DNA from: Pseudomonas sp. B21-056
GTDB taxonomy: Bacteria; Pseudomonadota; Gammaproteobacteria; Pseudomonadales; Pseudomonadaceae
DNA: 64,000 nt
Assembly (NCBI RefSeq): GCF_026016325.1
Contig: NZ_CP087203.1
Coordinates: 5,084,001-5,148,000 of the forward strand
Reading direction: 5' to 3'
Of the stretch, positions 26,746-36,104 are shown one piece after another. The position numbers were made by a program, and so were the translations under genes. The notes under the pieces are model-generated. The model ran no database searches and had not been told where the DNA came from. It worked only from the letters and a program-made list of their open reading frames with translations. Position 1 is the first letter of the stretch. Every line of letters starts with the position of its first letter.

Positions 26746-28148
26746 ACAATTTGAATAACCGGCGCATTCTGTTGATCGACGATACGCCCGCCATTCATGA
26801 GGATTTTCGCAAGATTCTCACCCCCCAGGACGACAGCAACGCCGACCTGCAGGACATGGAAAGCGCGCTGTTTGGCGAAGCACCGAAACCGGTCGGCACG
26901 GTGTTCGAGCTCGACTCGGCCTATGGCGGCCAGGAAGGCTTGAGCAAATTGCAGGACGCACTGGTAAAGGATCGCCCGTATGCCCTGGCCTTCGTCGACA
27001 TGCGCATGCCCGAGGGGTGGGACGGTGCCAAGACCATCGAAGAACTGTGGAAGGATGACCCGCAGTTGCAGGTGGTGGTTTGCACGGCCTATTCGGATTA
27101 TTCCTGGGATGAACTGCTGGATCGACTGAACGGCCATGATCGCCTGTTGATCCTGAAAAAGCCCTTCGACAACATCGAAGTCCAGCAGATGGCCAACACC
27201 CTGACCACCAAATGGGAAATGACTTCGCGCGCGCAGTTGAAGATGAGCAAGCTCGAAGAGCTGGTGCAGCAACGCACCCAGGCGTTCAAGCAGGCCAGTA
27301 CCCTGCTGCAGATGGAAATCGACGAACGCAAGATGCTCGAAACCCAGTTGGTGCAGTCGGAGAAACTCGCTTCGCTGGGTCAGTTGGCTGCCGGGGTGGC
27401 CCATGAAATCAACAACCCGATCGGTTTCATTTCTTCCAACCTGGGGGCACTGGACGGCTACTTCGGCAAACTGGAGGAAATGCTCCTGGCCTATGGCAAC
27501 GCCGAAGAAGCCATCGCCTCGCCAGAACTGGTGATGTACCTGACCAAGCTGCGCGAACAGGTGGAGCTGGAGTTCCTCGTCGAGGACATTCCGTTGCTGA
27601 TCAAGGAGTCCAAGGACGGCATCGCCCGGGTCGGACAGATCGTCAAGGACCTGAAGGACTTCTCCCGCGTGGATTCCAACCAGGAATGGCAGATGGCGAA
27701 CCTGCAACAGGGCATGGACTCGACCCTGAACATCGTTGCCAACGAAATCAAGTACAAGGCCGACGTGATCAAGGAGTACAGCCCGCTGCCAGAGGTCGAA
27801 TGCCTGCCGTCGCAGATCAATCAGGTGATCATGAACCTGATCGTCAACGCCGCCCAGGCCATCGGCCCCGAACGCGGCACCATCACCCTGCGTAACGGCG
27901 TCGACGGTGACACCGTGTGGATCGAGGTCGCCGACAACGGCTCGGGCATCCCGCCGGAAACCCTGCAAAAAATCTTCGACCCGTTCTTTACCACCAAACC
28001 CATCGGCCAGGGCACGGGGCTTGGGCTGTCGTTGTCCTATGGCATCGTGAAGAAGCACAACGGCGAGATCACCGTGCGCAGCGAAGTGGGCGTGGGTACG
28101 ACGTTCCGGGTTGAATTGCCGGTGCGGCAGATGAGGTTGGTGGAGTGA
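26742..28148 (+). CDS. Receiver-histidine kinase (cytoplasmic)
   Basis: This is a 468-residue protein with no membrane segment. The N-terminal extended receiver (1-150, phosphoacceptor D86) is the same type as in the two c-di-GMP proteins. A coiled coil, an H-box with His221 ([12 protein letters not shown]) and a complete ATPase domain ([31 protein letters not shown]) follow. This order suits a phosphorelay: the membrane kinase phosphorylates the receiver, which gates the second kinase. It overlaps the membrane kinase gene by ATGA and ends the operon. The relay direction is inference. Confidence 0.9.
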   Translation: MNNLNNRRILLIDDTPAIHEDFRKILTPQDDSNADLQDMESALFGEAPKPVGTVFELDSAYGGQEGLSKLQDALVKDRPYALAFVDMRMPEGWDGAKTIEELWKDDPQLQVVVCTAYSDYSWDELLDRLNGHDRLLILKKPFDNIEVQQMANTLTTKWEMTSRAQLKMSKLEELVQQRTQAFKQASTLLQMEIDERKMLETQLVQSEKLASLGQLAAGVAHEINNPIGFISSNLGALDGYFGKLEEMLLAYGNAEEAIASPELVMYLTKLREQVELEFLVEDIPLLIKESKDGIARVGQIVKDLKDFSRVDSNQEWQMANLQQGMDSTLNIVANEIKYKADVIKEYSPLPEVECLPSQINQVIMNLIVNAAQAIGPERGTITLRNGVDGDTVWIEVADNGSGIPPETLQKIFDPFFTTKPIGQGTGLGLSLSYGIVKKHNGEITVRSEVGVGTTFRVELPVRQMRLVE

Positions 28149-28187
28149 CCCTAAAGCCCGGAGAAAAATCGTCTGTGGCGAGCGCGC

Positions 28188-28493
28188 GTAGGAGCTGTCG
28201 AGCGAAGCGAGGCTGCGATCTTTTGATCTTTCGCTTGAGACTCAAGTGTCATTGGAAAGATCGCAGCCTCGCTTCGCTCGACAGCTCCTACGCGGCCCAG
28301 CGGGGATAAATCCCCTCGCCACAGATAAATCCCCTCACCACATGAAATCCTCTCATCACCGGTTGCCCAGCGTTTGGCCACCAGCGCAGAATGCCCCAAT
28401 CCCCGTGGCGAGGGAGCTTGCTCCCGCTCGGGTGCGCAGCAGCCGCCCTCAGGATCGCTTCGCAATCCAGCGGGAGCAAGCTCCCTCGCCACA
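28188..28493. repeat. Composite REP region: R3 inside R2, then R4 doublet
   Basis: An R3 doublet (28188-28291) sits inside what looks like an R2 repeat: TGTGGCGAG lies just left at about 28174, and the R2 right half is at 28296-28323. An R4 doublet (28405-28493) follows. This fills the 376-bp gap between the signalling operon and the glutamate-synthase-like gene. Confidence 0.85.
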
Positions 28494-28524
28494 GAGCCCT
28501 TCGCCCCTACCCCAAGGAAACCGC

Positions 28525-30144
28525 ATGAGCCTGTCTCTACTGAGCCGTTACGCCTTCTTTGCCGGCTGTGTGCTGTTCACCCTCGCCAGCCTGCCGTTCC
28601 TTGCGCATGACTGGCTCTGGCCGATTGCGCTGCTGACCGGGCTGCTGAGCCTGCTGGGGTTGTTCGACCTGCTGCAAAGCCGTCACGCCGTGCGGCGCAA
28701 CTATCCGATCCTGGGCAATATCCGCTACCTGGTCGAAGGCATCCGCCCGGAGATCCGCCAATACCTGCTCGAATCCGACAGCGACGCCCTGCCCTTCTCC
28801 CGCGCCCAACGCTCATTGGTATATTCCCGGGCCAAGAACGAAAGCGCCGACAAACCCTTCGGCACCTTGATCGACGTTTACCAGGCCGGTTTCGAATTCA
28901 TCGGCCACTCCATGCGCCCGGCCCCATTGAGCGACCCCAGCGGTTTTCGCGTAACGGTCGGCGGCCCGCAATGCGCCCAGCCGTACTCGGCCTCGGTGTT
29001 CAACATTTCCGCCATGAGCTTCGGCTCCCTGAGTGCCAACGCCATCCGGGCGTTGAACCAGGGGGCGAAGCTCGGCAACTTCGCCCACGACACCGGCGAA
29101 GGCAGCATCAGCCCCTACCACCGTGAACATGGCGGCGACCTGACCTGGGAGCTGGGCAGCGGTTATTTCGGCTGCCGCACCCCGGACGGCCACTTCGACC
29201 CGGAGCGTTTCGCCGCCCAGGCCCGGAACCCACAGGTACGGATGATCGAAATCAAGATGAGCCAGGGCGCCAAGCCCGGCCACGGCGGGATTCTGCCCAA
29301 GCACAAGGTCACCCGGGAAATCGCCGAAACCCGCGGCATCCGCATGGGCGAGGATTGCGTTTCACCGTCATGCCACAGCGCGTTTTCCACGCCCATCGAG
29401 TTGATGCGGTTCGTGCAGCAGTTGCGTGAGCTGTCCGGGGGCAAACCGGTGGGCTTCAAGTTCTGCCTGGGTCATCCATGGGAGTTCATGGGGATCGCTA
29501 AGGCCATGCTGGAAACCGGCATCCTGCCCGACTTCATCGTGGTCGATGGCAAGGAAGGCGGCACCGGCGCCGCACCGGTCGAGTTCACCGACCACATCGG
29601 CGCGCCGTTGCGCGAGGGCCTGCTGTTCGTTCACAACACCCTGGTGGGCCTGAACCTGCGGGACAAGATCAAGCTCGGCGCCAGCGGTAAGATCGTCAGC
29701 GCCTTCGACATCGCCAGCGTCCTGGCCATCGGCGCCGACTGGGCCAACGCCGCCCGGGGCTTCATGTTCGCCATCGGCTGCATCCAGTCGCAAAGCTGCC
29801 ACACCAACAAATGCCCCACCGGCGTCGCCACCCAGGACACCTTGCGCCAACGCGCCCTGGTCGTCCCGGACAAGGCCCAGCGGGTCTACAGCTTCCACCG
29901 CAACACCCTCAAGGCCCTGGCGGAAATGCTCGCCGCCGCCGGCCTCGAACACCCTTCGCAACTGCAACCCAAGCATCTGGTCCGGCGGATGTCAGCGACT
30001 GAGATCAAGTTGTTTTCACAGTTGCATGTGTTTCTGAAGCCGGGGGAATTGCTGACGGGCGAGGTCAATGGCGCGTTTTACTCGCGGATGTGGCAGATGG
30101 CGCGGGCGGACAGTTTTGAGCCTTTGGAGGTGGGGGCTGCGTGA
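28525..30144 (+). CDS. FMN-binding glutamate synthase family protein
   Basis: This 539-residue protein has two N-terminal membrane helices (about 5-50), then the FMN/iron-sulfur (central) domain of glutamate synthase. Visible landmarks are ISAMSFGSLS, GEGSISPYH, IKMSQGAKPGHGG, VDGKEGGTGAAP and a Cys cluster (CIQSQSCHTNKCPTG) typical of the 3Fe-4S site. It lacks the amidotransferase domain of GltB. The in-vivo reaction of these stand-alone proteins is not established. The start at 28525 follows AAGGA; the open frame upstream runs through REP sequence and is rejected. Confidence 0.9.
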   Translation: MSLSLLSRYAFFAGCVLFTLASLPFLAHDWLWPIALLTGLLSLLGLFDLLQSRHAVRRNYPILGNIRYLVEGIRPEIRQYLLESDSDALPFSRAQRSLVYSRAKNESADKPFGTLIDVYQAGFEFIGHSMRPAPLSDPSGFRVTVGGPQCAQPYSASVFNISAMSFGSLSANAIRALNQGAKLGNFAHDTGEGSISPYHREHGGDLTWELGSGYFGCRTPDGHFDPERFAAQARNPQVRMIEIKMSQGAKPGHGGILPKHKVTREIAETRGIRMGEDCVSPSCHSAFSTPIELMRFVQQLRELSGGKPVGFKFCLGHPWEFMGIAKAMLETGILPDFIVVDGKEGGTGAAPVEFTDHIGAPLREGLLFVHNTLVGLNLRDKIKLGASGKIVSAFDIASVLAIGADWANAARGFMFAIGCIQSQSCHTNKCPTGVATQDTLRQRALVVPDKAQRVYSFHRNTLKALAEMLAAAGLEHPSQLQPKHLVRRMSATEIKLFSQLHVFLKPGELLTGEVNGAFYSRMWQMARADSFEPLEVGAA

Positions 30145-30214
30145 GCAATCGCGCAGCGAACCGTTTCGACGCTGCGCAACTTCAAAGCAACCGTAAGAAC
30201 AAGCGGCCACATGA

Positions 30215-31738
30215 CTATCGAGCCAAGTCGCCGCAGTTAACCGCACGACGATTGATCCGCGCAGGCTCTTTCATAACGATGAAACCATAGTCACCCAACA
30301 AATAAATCCGGTAATACTGGTTGTCCACGACGGGCACATAGCCTAGATAGCCAACATGCGTCGCATTGCGCCGCTCACGTTCCACAGCGACGTTGGTGAT
30401 GCCCATTAACGGCAAGCTCTTCGAGAGCACGAGGTAATCGATGTTCAACAGATAAGGCAGAACCGGCAGCTGTTGGAACGAGCCGCAAGCGCTTACCAGC
30501 CAGTAGTCAGAATAGGTGACCGATAGATAAATCCGCTTGGCCTCGTACAGCTCCTGGTGCGAAGTAATGTCATACCCCAGACTGTAAAGCGCACCGTTGG
30601 TGAAGGTTTTTTGCAAGGTCAGCACCCGGCCATAAGCGAAGGACAGTGAAAGCGTTGCCAAAAGCGGAATGATGAGCAGCAGCGGCAGACGAGGATGGAT
30701 CGGTGCAAGGGCCAGATAAGCAAGATAAAACAACAACATCAGCAACACGCCGAAGCCCATCAGGGTGCGAGCGCCTTCGTTGAAATCACGAAATAACAGC
30801 GTGATGCCAGGTACCAGCAGGATCAATAAGGGCAACGTCAGCAAACACCCCAGGACCATCACGACAGTTCTCCAACGTTGTTCCTCACACTCCAGTATCC
30901 GGCAGCCCAACCGCATGACACCTATAAACGCCCACAGAATCAGCGCGGCCAATAGCCAGGCGTATCCGCCGTGAAACAGTAACGCGACCTTCTCTGACAC
31001 TCGTCCGATATTGATGCCGATCTGCAGCAGCGGATCGGCTTTCCAATTCAACAATGCAGTGCGCTCCGTTCCCATGATCAACACGGCGATGGCAAAATAA
31101 ATCAGAACGGCCAAGCCAAGTTGAGTCAGCTTCCGACCCAATATTTCCAGCCACTGTGGGTACGGTTCCCGTTTATATGCCGCCCTGAGCAGTTCCAGGC
31201 AACACAGGCCCAGGAACACATTGAAACTGACCTGATAGAGCCCGAATGCCAACACCAACAACCCGACTGGCAACCACCATTGACGTATTCGCGAAGTCTG
31301 CTGAAAGGTCACTGCGTAAATGACAGCAACCAGACTCAGTGCCATAGCGGGACCGTCATATTGATACGACAGGTTCTGCAACAGAAAGGGGTTGTACCAG
31401 AGGGGCAACGAGACCAAACAACAGGCCAGTGTCGGCTGAGGGAAGTAATGAAAGGTCAGGCGAGTCAAAGCCATGGACATGGCCAATGCGACGCACAACA
31501 ACGGCAGCGGAAAGACATCCGGCGCGGCGCGGGTGAAGGACAGCGCTTGATATAACAGATCAGAGAACCAGCGCCCTTGGTCAGTCCAGGCCATTCCCGC
31601 TTCCAGCGCCCGCCAGTTATCGTCGATATAGCGAAAATCAGCAAGAATCAGCGGCAGGACGTAGAGCAAGATTGCCGTCAAGAAAAACAACGCGATCTGG
31701 TGACGATTGAGCTCGCGATAGAAAAAGTCGCTCATCAT
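30215..31738 (-). CDS. GtrII-type membrane glucosyltransferase
   Basis: This 507-residue protein has about ten membrane helices and resembles the serotype-converting GtrII glucosyltransferase family, which adds a sugar from a bactoprenol carrier to O-antigen in the periplasm. The N-terminal periplasmic loop is acidic ([11 protein letters not shown]), as expected for the catalytic loop. Local GC is lower than in the flanking genes. It is the third gene of a gtrA-gtrB-gtrII operon, with an ATGATGA overlap at the GtrB stop. The sugar and target glycan are unknown. Confidence 0.85.
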   Translation of the reverse strand: MMSDFFYRELNRHQIALFFLTAILLYVLPLILADFRYIDDNWRALEAGMAWTDQGRWFSDLLYQALSFTRAAPDVFPLPLLCVALAMSMALTRLTFHYFPQPTLACCLVSLPLWYNPFLLQNLSYQYDGPAMALSLVAVIYAVTFQQTSRIRQWWLPVGLLVLAFGLYQVSFNVFLGLCCLELLRAAYKREPYPQWLEILGRKLTQLGLAVLIYFAIAVLIMGTERTALLNWKADPLLQIGINIGRVSEKVALLFHGGYAWLLAALILWAFIGVMRLGCRILECEEQRWRTVVMVLGCLLTLPLLILLVPGITLLFRDFNEGARTLMGFGVLLMLLFYLAYLALAPIHPRLPLLLIIPLLATLSLSFAYGRVLTLQKTFTNGALYSLGYDITSHQELYEAKRIYLSVTYSDYWLVSACGSFQQLPVLPYLLNIDYLVLSKSLPLMGITNVAVERERRNATHVGYLGYVPVVDNQYYRIYLLGDYGFIVMKEPARINRRAVNCGDLAR

Positions 31739-32685
31739 GACCCATCCCGGGATTTCACCCTGCCTTCCCGGATCATTTCCTTGATGACATACCGAGGCCG
31801 ATGCTTAGTCTCCAGATAGATCCGCCCGATGTACTCACCCAGCACCCCGATACCCACCAGTTGCACACCGCCCAAGAACAAAATCGCAACCATCAGCGAT
31901 GGATAACCCGGCATATCGTTACCAAACAGAATTTTGTCCAGCACCATGTAAATCGCATACAGAAGCGAAACCAACGAAATGCAACCGCCCACGTAAGTCC
32001 ACAACCGCAACGGCACCGTGCTGAACGAAGTAATGCCTTCAAGCGCAAGGTTCCACAACTTCCAGCCATTGAACTTGCTCTTGCCGGCAACGCGACGGGG
32101 CCGATCATATTCGATGACCACGGTGTTGAAACCGGCCCACGACAACACACCCTTCATGAACAGCTGGTATTCGGGAAGTGCCTTGATCACTTCCACCACA
32201 TTGCGGTCCATCAGGCGAAAATCCCCGACGTTCTGTTCGATGTGCGGGTTGGCAATGTGATTGAGCACACCATAGAACAGTGCCGCTCCCCGGCGCTTGA
32301 GATAACTGTCCGATGAGCGATCGCGCCGCTTGGCCAGCACCACTTCGGCGCCCCTCTCCCATTCGGCGATCAGCCGTGGAATGACGTCGATGGGATCCTG
32401 TAGGTCCACGTCCATCGGGATCACCACATCGCCGCTAGCGTACTCAAGGCCGGCAAACAGGGCAGGTTCCTTGCCAAAGTTACGGGAGAAGGTGATCAAT
32501 AGGACCCGGCTGTCCACAAGTGCGATCTCGCGGGCGATAGCGGCGGTCTGGTCGGCGCTGCCGTCGTTGATAAATACAATCTCGACGGCATGGTCTTTCA
32601 ACGCCGGATGCCGACGGACACTGTCGTAAAACAGGTGGATGGCCTGTTCTTCATTGAATACCGGAACGATCAACGAAACGTTCAT
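31735..32685 (-). CDS. Bactoprenol sugar transferase (GtrB-like, GT2)
   Basis: This 316-residue GT2-family enzyme has an N-terminal catalytic domain with [23 protein letters not shown] and DVDLQDP, and two C-terminal helices ([17 protein letters not shown] and [20 protein letters not shown]). It would charge undecaprenyl phosphate with a sugar. The start at [10 protein letters not shown] overlaps gtrA by four bases; the longer frame lies inside gtrA and is rejected. Confidence 0.92.
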   Translation of the reverse strand: MNVSLIVPVFNEEQAIHLFYDSVRRHPALKDHAVEIVFINDGSADQTAAIAREIALVDSRVLLITFSRNFGKEPALFAGLEYASGDVVIPMDVDLQDPIDVIPRLIAEWERGAEVVLAKRRDRSSDSYLKRRGAALFYGVLNHIANPHIEQNVGDFRLMDRNVVEVIKALPEYQLFMKGVLSWAGFNTVVIEYDRPRRVAGKSKFNGWKLWNLALEGITSFSTVPLRLWTYVGGCISLVSLLYAIYMVLDKILFGNDMPGYPSLMVAILFLGGVQLVGIGVLGEYIGRIYLETKHRPRYVIKEMIREGRVKSRDGS

Positions 32686-33056
32686 TGGCGATGTCCACGA
32701 AACACTACAAAACGAGACAACAGGAAACCGATCACCAGGCTCAACAGCGAAAATACCGCCACGGTCAGCAGGCCGTGGATATGCCAGCGATCGCCCAGGT
32801 AACCCACTAAGAAGCTGAGGGCACCCATGACACATAAGAAAAGAACATAGCCGAACACTGAGGTCTTGGCCTCGAAGGTGTAGAGCGCATTCACATAAAA
32901 AGAGAATGAGGCCGCGACATAGAAGGCAACGAAATTACTCATCGCTTGATTGAAGCCGAACGCTACCCGCAGCACGAAAAACACCTGCCAATGGATCAGC
33001 GTATTGGCCAGCCCAACCAGTGCGTAAGTGAGAAAAGCTTTCCATATCGCGTTCAT
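32682..33056 (-). CDS. GtrA-family flippase
   Basis: This 124-residue protein has four helices and matches the GtrA family, thought to flip the lipid-linked sugar across the inner membrane. Conserved points are [13 protein letters not shown] near the N-terminus and [10 protein letters not shown] at the C-terminus. It is the first gene of the gtr operon, with the MITE-like element starting 40 bp upstream, so the operon promoter may lie in or next to that element. Confidence 0.9.
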   Translation of the reverse strand: MNAIWKAFLTYALVGLANTLIHWQVFFVLRVAFGFNQAMSNFVAFYVAASFSFYVNALYTFEAKTSVFGYVLFLCVMGALSFLVGYLGDRWHIHGLLTVAVFSLLSLVIGFLLSRFVVFRGHRQ

Positions 33057-33095
33057 GAATACTCCCGACCGTGTCGGTGCTTCAGGCGACTTAAT

Positions 33096-33261
33096 CTAGT
33101 GTCCTGTCTCGGAAGTACGTTCTCTTTTGGCGAGTGGCTTGGTTGTTCGGCCAAGGCGCCGCGACGAGTCATAGCAGGGCTATGGCGAGGAGTGGTAACG
33201 CTGGCCGGGCACCCAAGACGCCGCCAAAAATGAACAGCTTATTTCCGAGACAGGACACTAG
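33096..33261. mobile_element. MITE-like element with perfect 19-bp terminal inverted repeats
   Basis: This 166-bp element starts CTAGTGTCCTGTCTCGGAA and ends with its exact inverse complement. The inversion continues imperfectly inward for about 20 more bases (TTTTGGCG against CGCCAAAA). It has no coding capacity. Ends with TA inside CTAG suit an IS630/mariner-type non-autonomous element that duplicates TA (inference). It lies directly upstream of gtrA. Confidence 0.75.
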
Positions 33262-33331
33262 GGTATCTGTCGATACTCGATCTACTGTAAGAACTAACAG
33301 GTGTCCTGTAGTTCAGTTGGTGGTGGCGCAC

Positions 33332-33358
33332 AAAAAACCCCGATCATCCGACCGGGGC
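33332..33358 (-). terminator. Terminator of the amino acid permease gene
   Basis: On the minus strand CCCCG and CGGGG arms flank a short loop and are followed by six T residues, just after the permease stop codon. Confidence 0.7.
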
Positions 33359-33364
33359 TCTCTT

Positions 33365-34801
33365 TTATTTCACGCTCAATTTACGAAGCTGAACGCACTG
33401 CGCCCTGCCCCTCGCGGTCGGCTGCAACTTAAAGGTATAAAACAACACCGTCAGCAACACCAGAAACGCCGGCCCCACATACAGCGCCACCCGTGTATCC
33501 GGGAAGTACGCCATCAGCCCCACCACCAATACCAGGAACGCCAACGCCAGGTACGAGCTGACCGGGTACAGCCACATGCGGTATTTCAACGCCGCACGCT
33601 CGGACGCGCTCAGGCCTTTGCGGAACCTGAGCTGGGCCAGCAGGATCATGACCCAGGTCCAGATCGCACCGAAGGTGGCGATGGAGGTCACCCAGACGAA
33701 GACTTTTTCCGGCACCAAGTAATTGAGCAACACGCCCAATAGCAATGCGGCAATGGACAACAACAATGCGCGGCGCGGTACGCCGTTGGCCGAGGTGGTG
33801 GCGAAACCGGCCGGGGCCTGGCCGTTCTGGGCCAGGCTGTAGAGCATACGTCCGGTGCTGAAGATGCCGCCGTTACAGGACGACAGCGCTGCGGTGATGA
33901 CCACGAAGTTGATGATGCCGGCGGCGGTCTTGATGCCCAGGCGCTCGAAAGTCATCACGAACGGGCTGCCCTGGGTGCCGATCTCGCTCCACGGGTAGAT
34001 CGACAGGATCACGAACAACGCGCCGACATAGAACAGCAGGATCCGCCAGAACACCGAGCCGATGGCGTTGGGGATGGTTTTCTGCGGGTTCTTCGCCTCA
34101 CCGGCGGTCAGGCCGATCATCTCCACGCCCAGGTAGGCGAACATCACCATCTGCAGGGACATCAGCACGCCCTGCACGCCATTGGGCATGAACCCACCAT
34201 GGCTCCAGAGATTGGAAATGCCCAGGGCCACGCCGTCGTTGCCGAACCCGAAGGCAATGATGCCCACGCCGCCGATGACCATGGCGATGATGGTCACGAT
34301 CTTGATCAGGGCGAACCAGAACTCGAACTCGCCGAAGGCCTTGACCGCGATCAGGTTGATCGAGCCCATGCTGACCAGTGCGGCCAGGGCCCAGATCCAG
34401 CGAGGCACGTCGGGGAACCAGATGCCCATGTACACCGCCACCGCGGTGATTTCCGCCACGCAGGTCACCAGCCACAGGAACCAGTAGTTCCAGCCGGTCA
34501 GGAAACCGGCCAGCGGGCCGAGGTAATCCTGGGCATAACGGCTGAACGAACCGGCCACCGGATTGTGCACGGCCATCTCGCCGAGGGCGCGCATGATCAC
34601 CAGAATCGCCAGGCCACCCATGATGTAGGACAGCATGATCGCCGGGCCGGCCATTTCGATGGCCTTGGCCGAACCGAGGAACAGCCCGACACCGATGCAG
34701 GCGCCAAGCGCCATCAGGCGGATATGCCGCTCGCCGAGCTCACGTTTGAGCGGACCACCCTGGGCGGTCTCGCCAGGGGGCAGATGATTGCCGACAGGCA
34801 T
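33365..34801 (-). CDS. Amino acid permease (APC superfamily, ProY/AroP-like)
   Basis: This 478-residue inner-membrane transporter has 12 helices. The N-terminus LKRELGERHIRLMALGACIG, GVGLFLGSAKAIEMAGPA and the loop ALGEMAVHNPVAGSFSRYA are characteristic of the amino acid transporter branch that includes AroP, ProY, CycA and GabP. The start at MPVGNHLPPG was chosen by length comparison with the family and a GGAG about 12 bp upstream. The substrate cannot be assigned; proline-type permeases look closest from memory. Confidence 0.88.
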   Translation of the reverse strand: MPVGNHLPPGETAQGGPLKRELGERHIRLMALGACIGVGLFLGSAKAIEMAGPAIMLSYIMGGLAILVIMRALGEMAVHNPVAGSFSRYAQDYLGPLAGFLTGWNYWFLWLVTCVAEITAVAVYMGIWFPDVPRWIWALAALVSMGSINLIAVKAFGEFEFWFALIKIVTIIAMVIGGVGIIAFGFGNDGVALGISNLWSHGGFMPNGVQGVLMSLQMVMFAYLGVEMIGLTAGEAKNPQKTIPNAIGSVFWRILLFYVGALFVILSIYPWSEIGTQGSPFVMTFERLGIKTAAGIINFVVITAALSSCNGGIFSTGRMLYSLAQNGQAPAGFATTSANGVPRRALLLSIAALLLGVLLNYLVPEKVFVWVTSIATFGAIWTWVMILLAQLRFRKGLSASERAALKYRMWLYPVSSYLALAFLVLVVGLMAYFPDTRVALYVGPAFLVLLTVLFYTFKLQPTARGRAQCVQLRKLSVK

Positions 34802-35133
34802 AGGGATACAACTCCGTGTTGTTATTGGATGAGCCACCGGGTTTCCAGGGCCACAGGCCAATAAGCCTGCCACCCTGCCGAAACCGGGCCTGTCTCGTGG
34901 ACAGACCGTCCCGCAAGCCGGAACTTCAAGGTCGGTGGGCCGTGCAGTATAAAAAGTGCGGGATAGAGAGTTTCACTGTAAAAACTTGGAAATTCAGGGA
35001 TAAGCCATAGCTAAAGTTGGGTTTTTGGAGATGTATTGACTGGGATTACAGGGGATTGAATGGGTAAACGAGGCGGTTGGGGTTGCACCTCAGCAAATAG
35101 CCCTAACCCAAGACGCTCAGCCATCCCATACCC
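34802..35133. other. Intergenic region, no gene seen
   Basis: This is the upstream region of the amino acid permease. It is moderately AT-rich around 34940-35040, which suits a promoter. No ORF, RNA or repeat could be supported. Confidence 0.4.
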
Positions 35134-35275
35134 TGTGGCGAGGGAGCTTGCTCCCGCTCGGCTGCGCAGCAGACGCAAAAATGGAATGGGTGAAGGTCAT
35201 CATCGGTTGGAAAAAGTAAGAGCGGCTTAACCCGAAGCGTCGGACCGAACCAGCGGGAGCAAGCTCCCTCGCCTC
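35134..35275. repeat. REP doublet, family R4 (left flank of RAYT)
   Basis: The R4 ends are TGTGGCGAGGGAGCTTGCTC and its inverse, with an inner GGCTGCGCAGCAG arm. It lies about 100 bp before the REP-associated transposase gene. Confidence 0.9.
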
Positions 35276-35378
35276 AGGTCCTACCTCTTTTTGGGAAACG
35301 TCGTTCGAGCATCAACGCGTCGGTGCAATGTAGGTGCGACTACCGTAGATAAATACTCCAGCCACAGGAAGCCAAGGA

Positions 35379-35840
35379 ATGCGTCCTCCACATCCAAACT
35401 CTCATCGCTTGCGTCACGGCCGCGCTTCGGAACAGGGGCGAGGCTATCTCGTCACGACGGTTGTTCACCAACGTAACCCTCTGTTCAGAGACTGGCGACT
35501 GGCTCGACTGCTGATTGCAGAGTTGCGTCTGGCCCATGACCTGGGCCATGTCAACTCGTTGGCTTGGGTTGTGATGCCAGACCACATGCACTGGTTGATG
35601 CAACTGGAGCAAGCCCGACTCCCTCATGTCATGCAGGCCGTCAAATCTCGCAGCACCCTTGCAATTAATCGGGCAATGAATAGACAAGGTGCCTTCTGGC
35701 AAAGCGGCTTCCACGACCGCGCAATACGCGACAACGAAGACCTGCAAGCCGTCGCCCACTACATCGTTGCCAATCCGCTTCGTGCAGGGTTGGTGGACCG
35801 CATTGGCGATTACCCACATTGGGATGCCATTTGGCTATAG
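35379..35840 (+). CDS. REP-associated tyrosine transposase (RAYT, Y1/IS200-like)
   Basis: This 153-residue transposase has the HUH-type metal-binding motif in VVMPDHMHWLMQ and the catalytic-Tyr region HYIVANPLRAGLV. This is the single-domain RAYT layout. It appears intact. R4 palindromes flank it on both sides (35134-35275 and 35936-35973), which marks R4 as its likely substrate family. RAYTs are domesticated, usually single-copy enzymes credited with spreading REP sequences. Confidence 0.9.
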   Translation: MRPPHPNSHRLRHGRASEQGRGYLVTTVVHQRNPLFRDWRLARLLIAELRLAHDLGHVNSLAWVVMPDHMHWLMQLEQARLPHVMQAVKSRSTLAINRAMNRQGAFWQSGFHDRAIRDNEDLQAVAHYIVANPLRAGLVDRIGDYPHWDAIWL

Positions 35841-35935
35841 GTGCTCTTGCCCCGCTGGGACGGTCCGACGCCTCGGGCGAAGCCGTTCCTGCTTTTTTCA
35901 ACCGATGATGATCTTCAGCCCCTCCATTGTTGCGT

Positions 35936-35973
35936 CTGCTGCGCAGCCGAGCGGGAGCAAGCTCCCTCGCCAC
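35936..35973. repeat. Single R4 REP (right flank of RAYT)
   Basis: This is one R4 copy in inverse orientation: inner arm CTGCTGCGCAGCCG, then the palindrome GGGAGCAAGCTCCC. It sits between the RAYT and penicillin-binding protein genes. Confidence 0.85.
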
Positions 35974-36104
35974 GAAGGCCCACCAGGCTCCTGGCATCGA
36001 TGAACGCCATTGGGTTGAGTGTCCACAATTTCCTCTCCTCCCACGCAAACCACCGTCTAAGCTTCAAGCAAGTCCGATCAATCAGCATGAATGGATCAGT
36101 GACT

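Noticed and set aside
28246..28524. 93-residue N-terminal extension of the glutamate-synthase-like protein
   Set aside because: It translates REP sequence. The ATG at 28525 has AAGGA and starts the expected membrane helix.
33303..33325. tRNA-like D-arm sequence (TGTAGTTCAGTTGGT)
   Set aside because: No anticodon arm, T-arm or acceptor pairing follows. It may be a chance match or a small remnant.
35841..36104. 88-residue N-terminal extension of the penicillin-binding protein
   Set aside because: It includes an R4 REP in translation and begins immediately after the RAYT stop; it is not needed by the family architecture.
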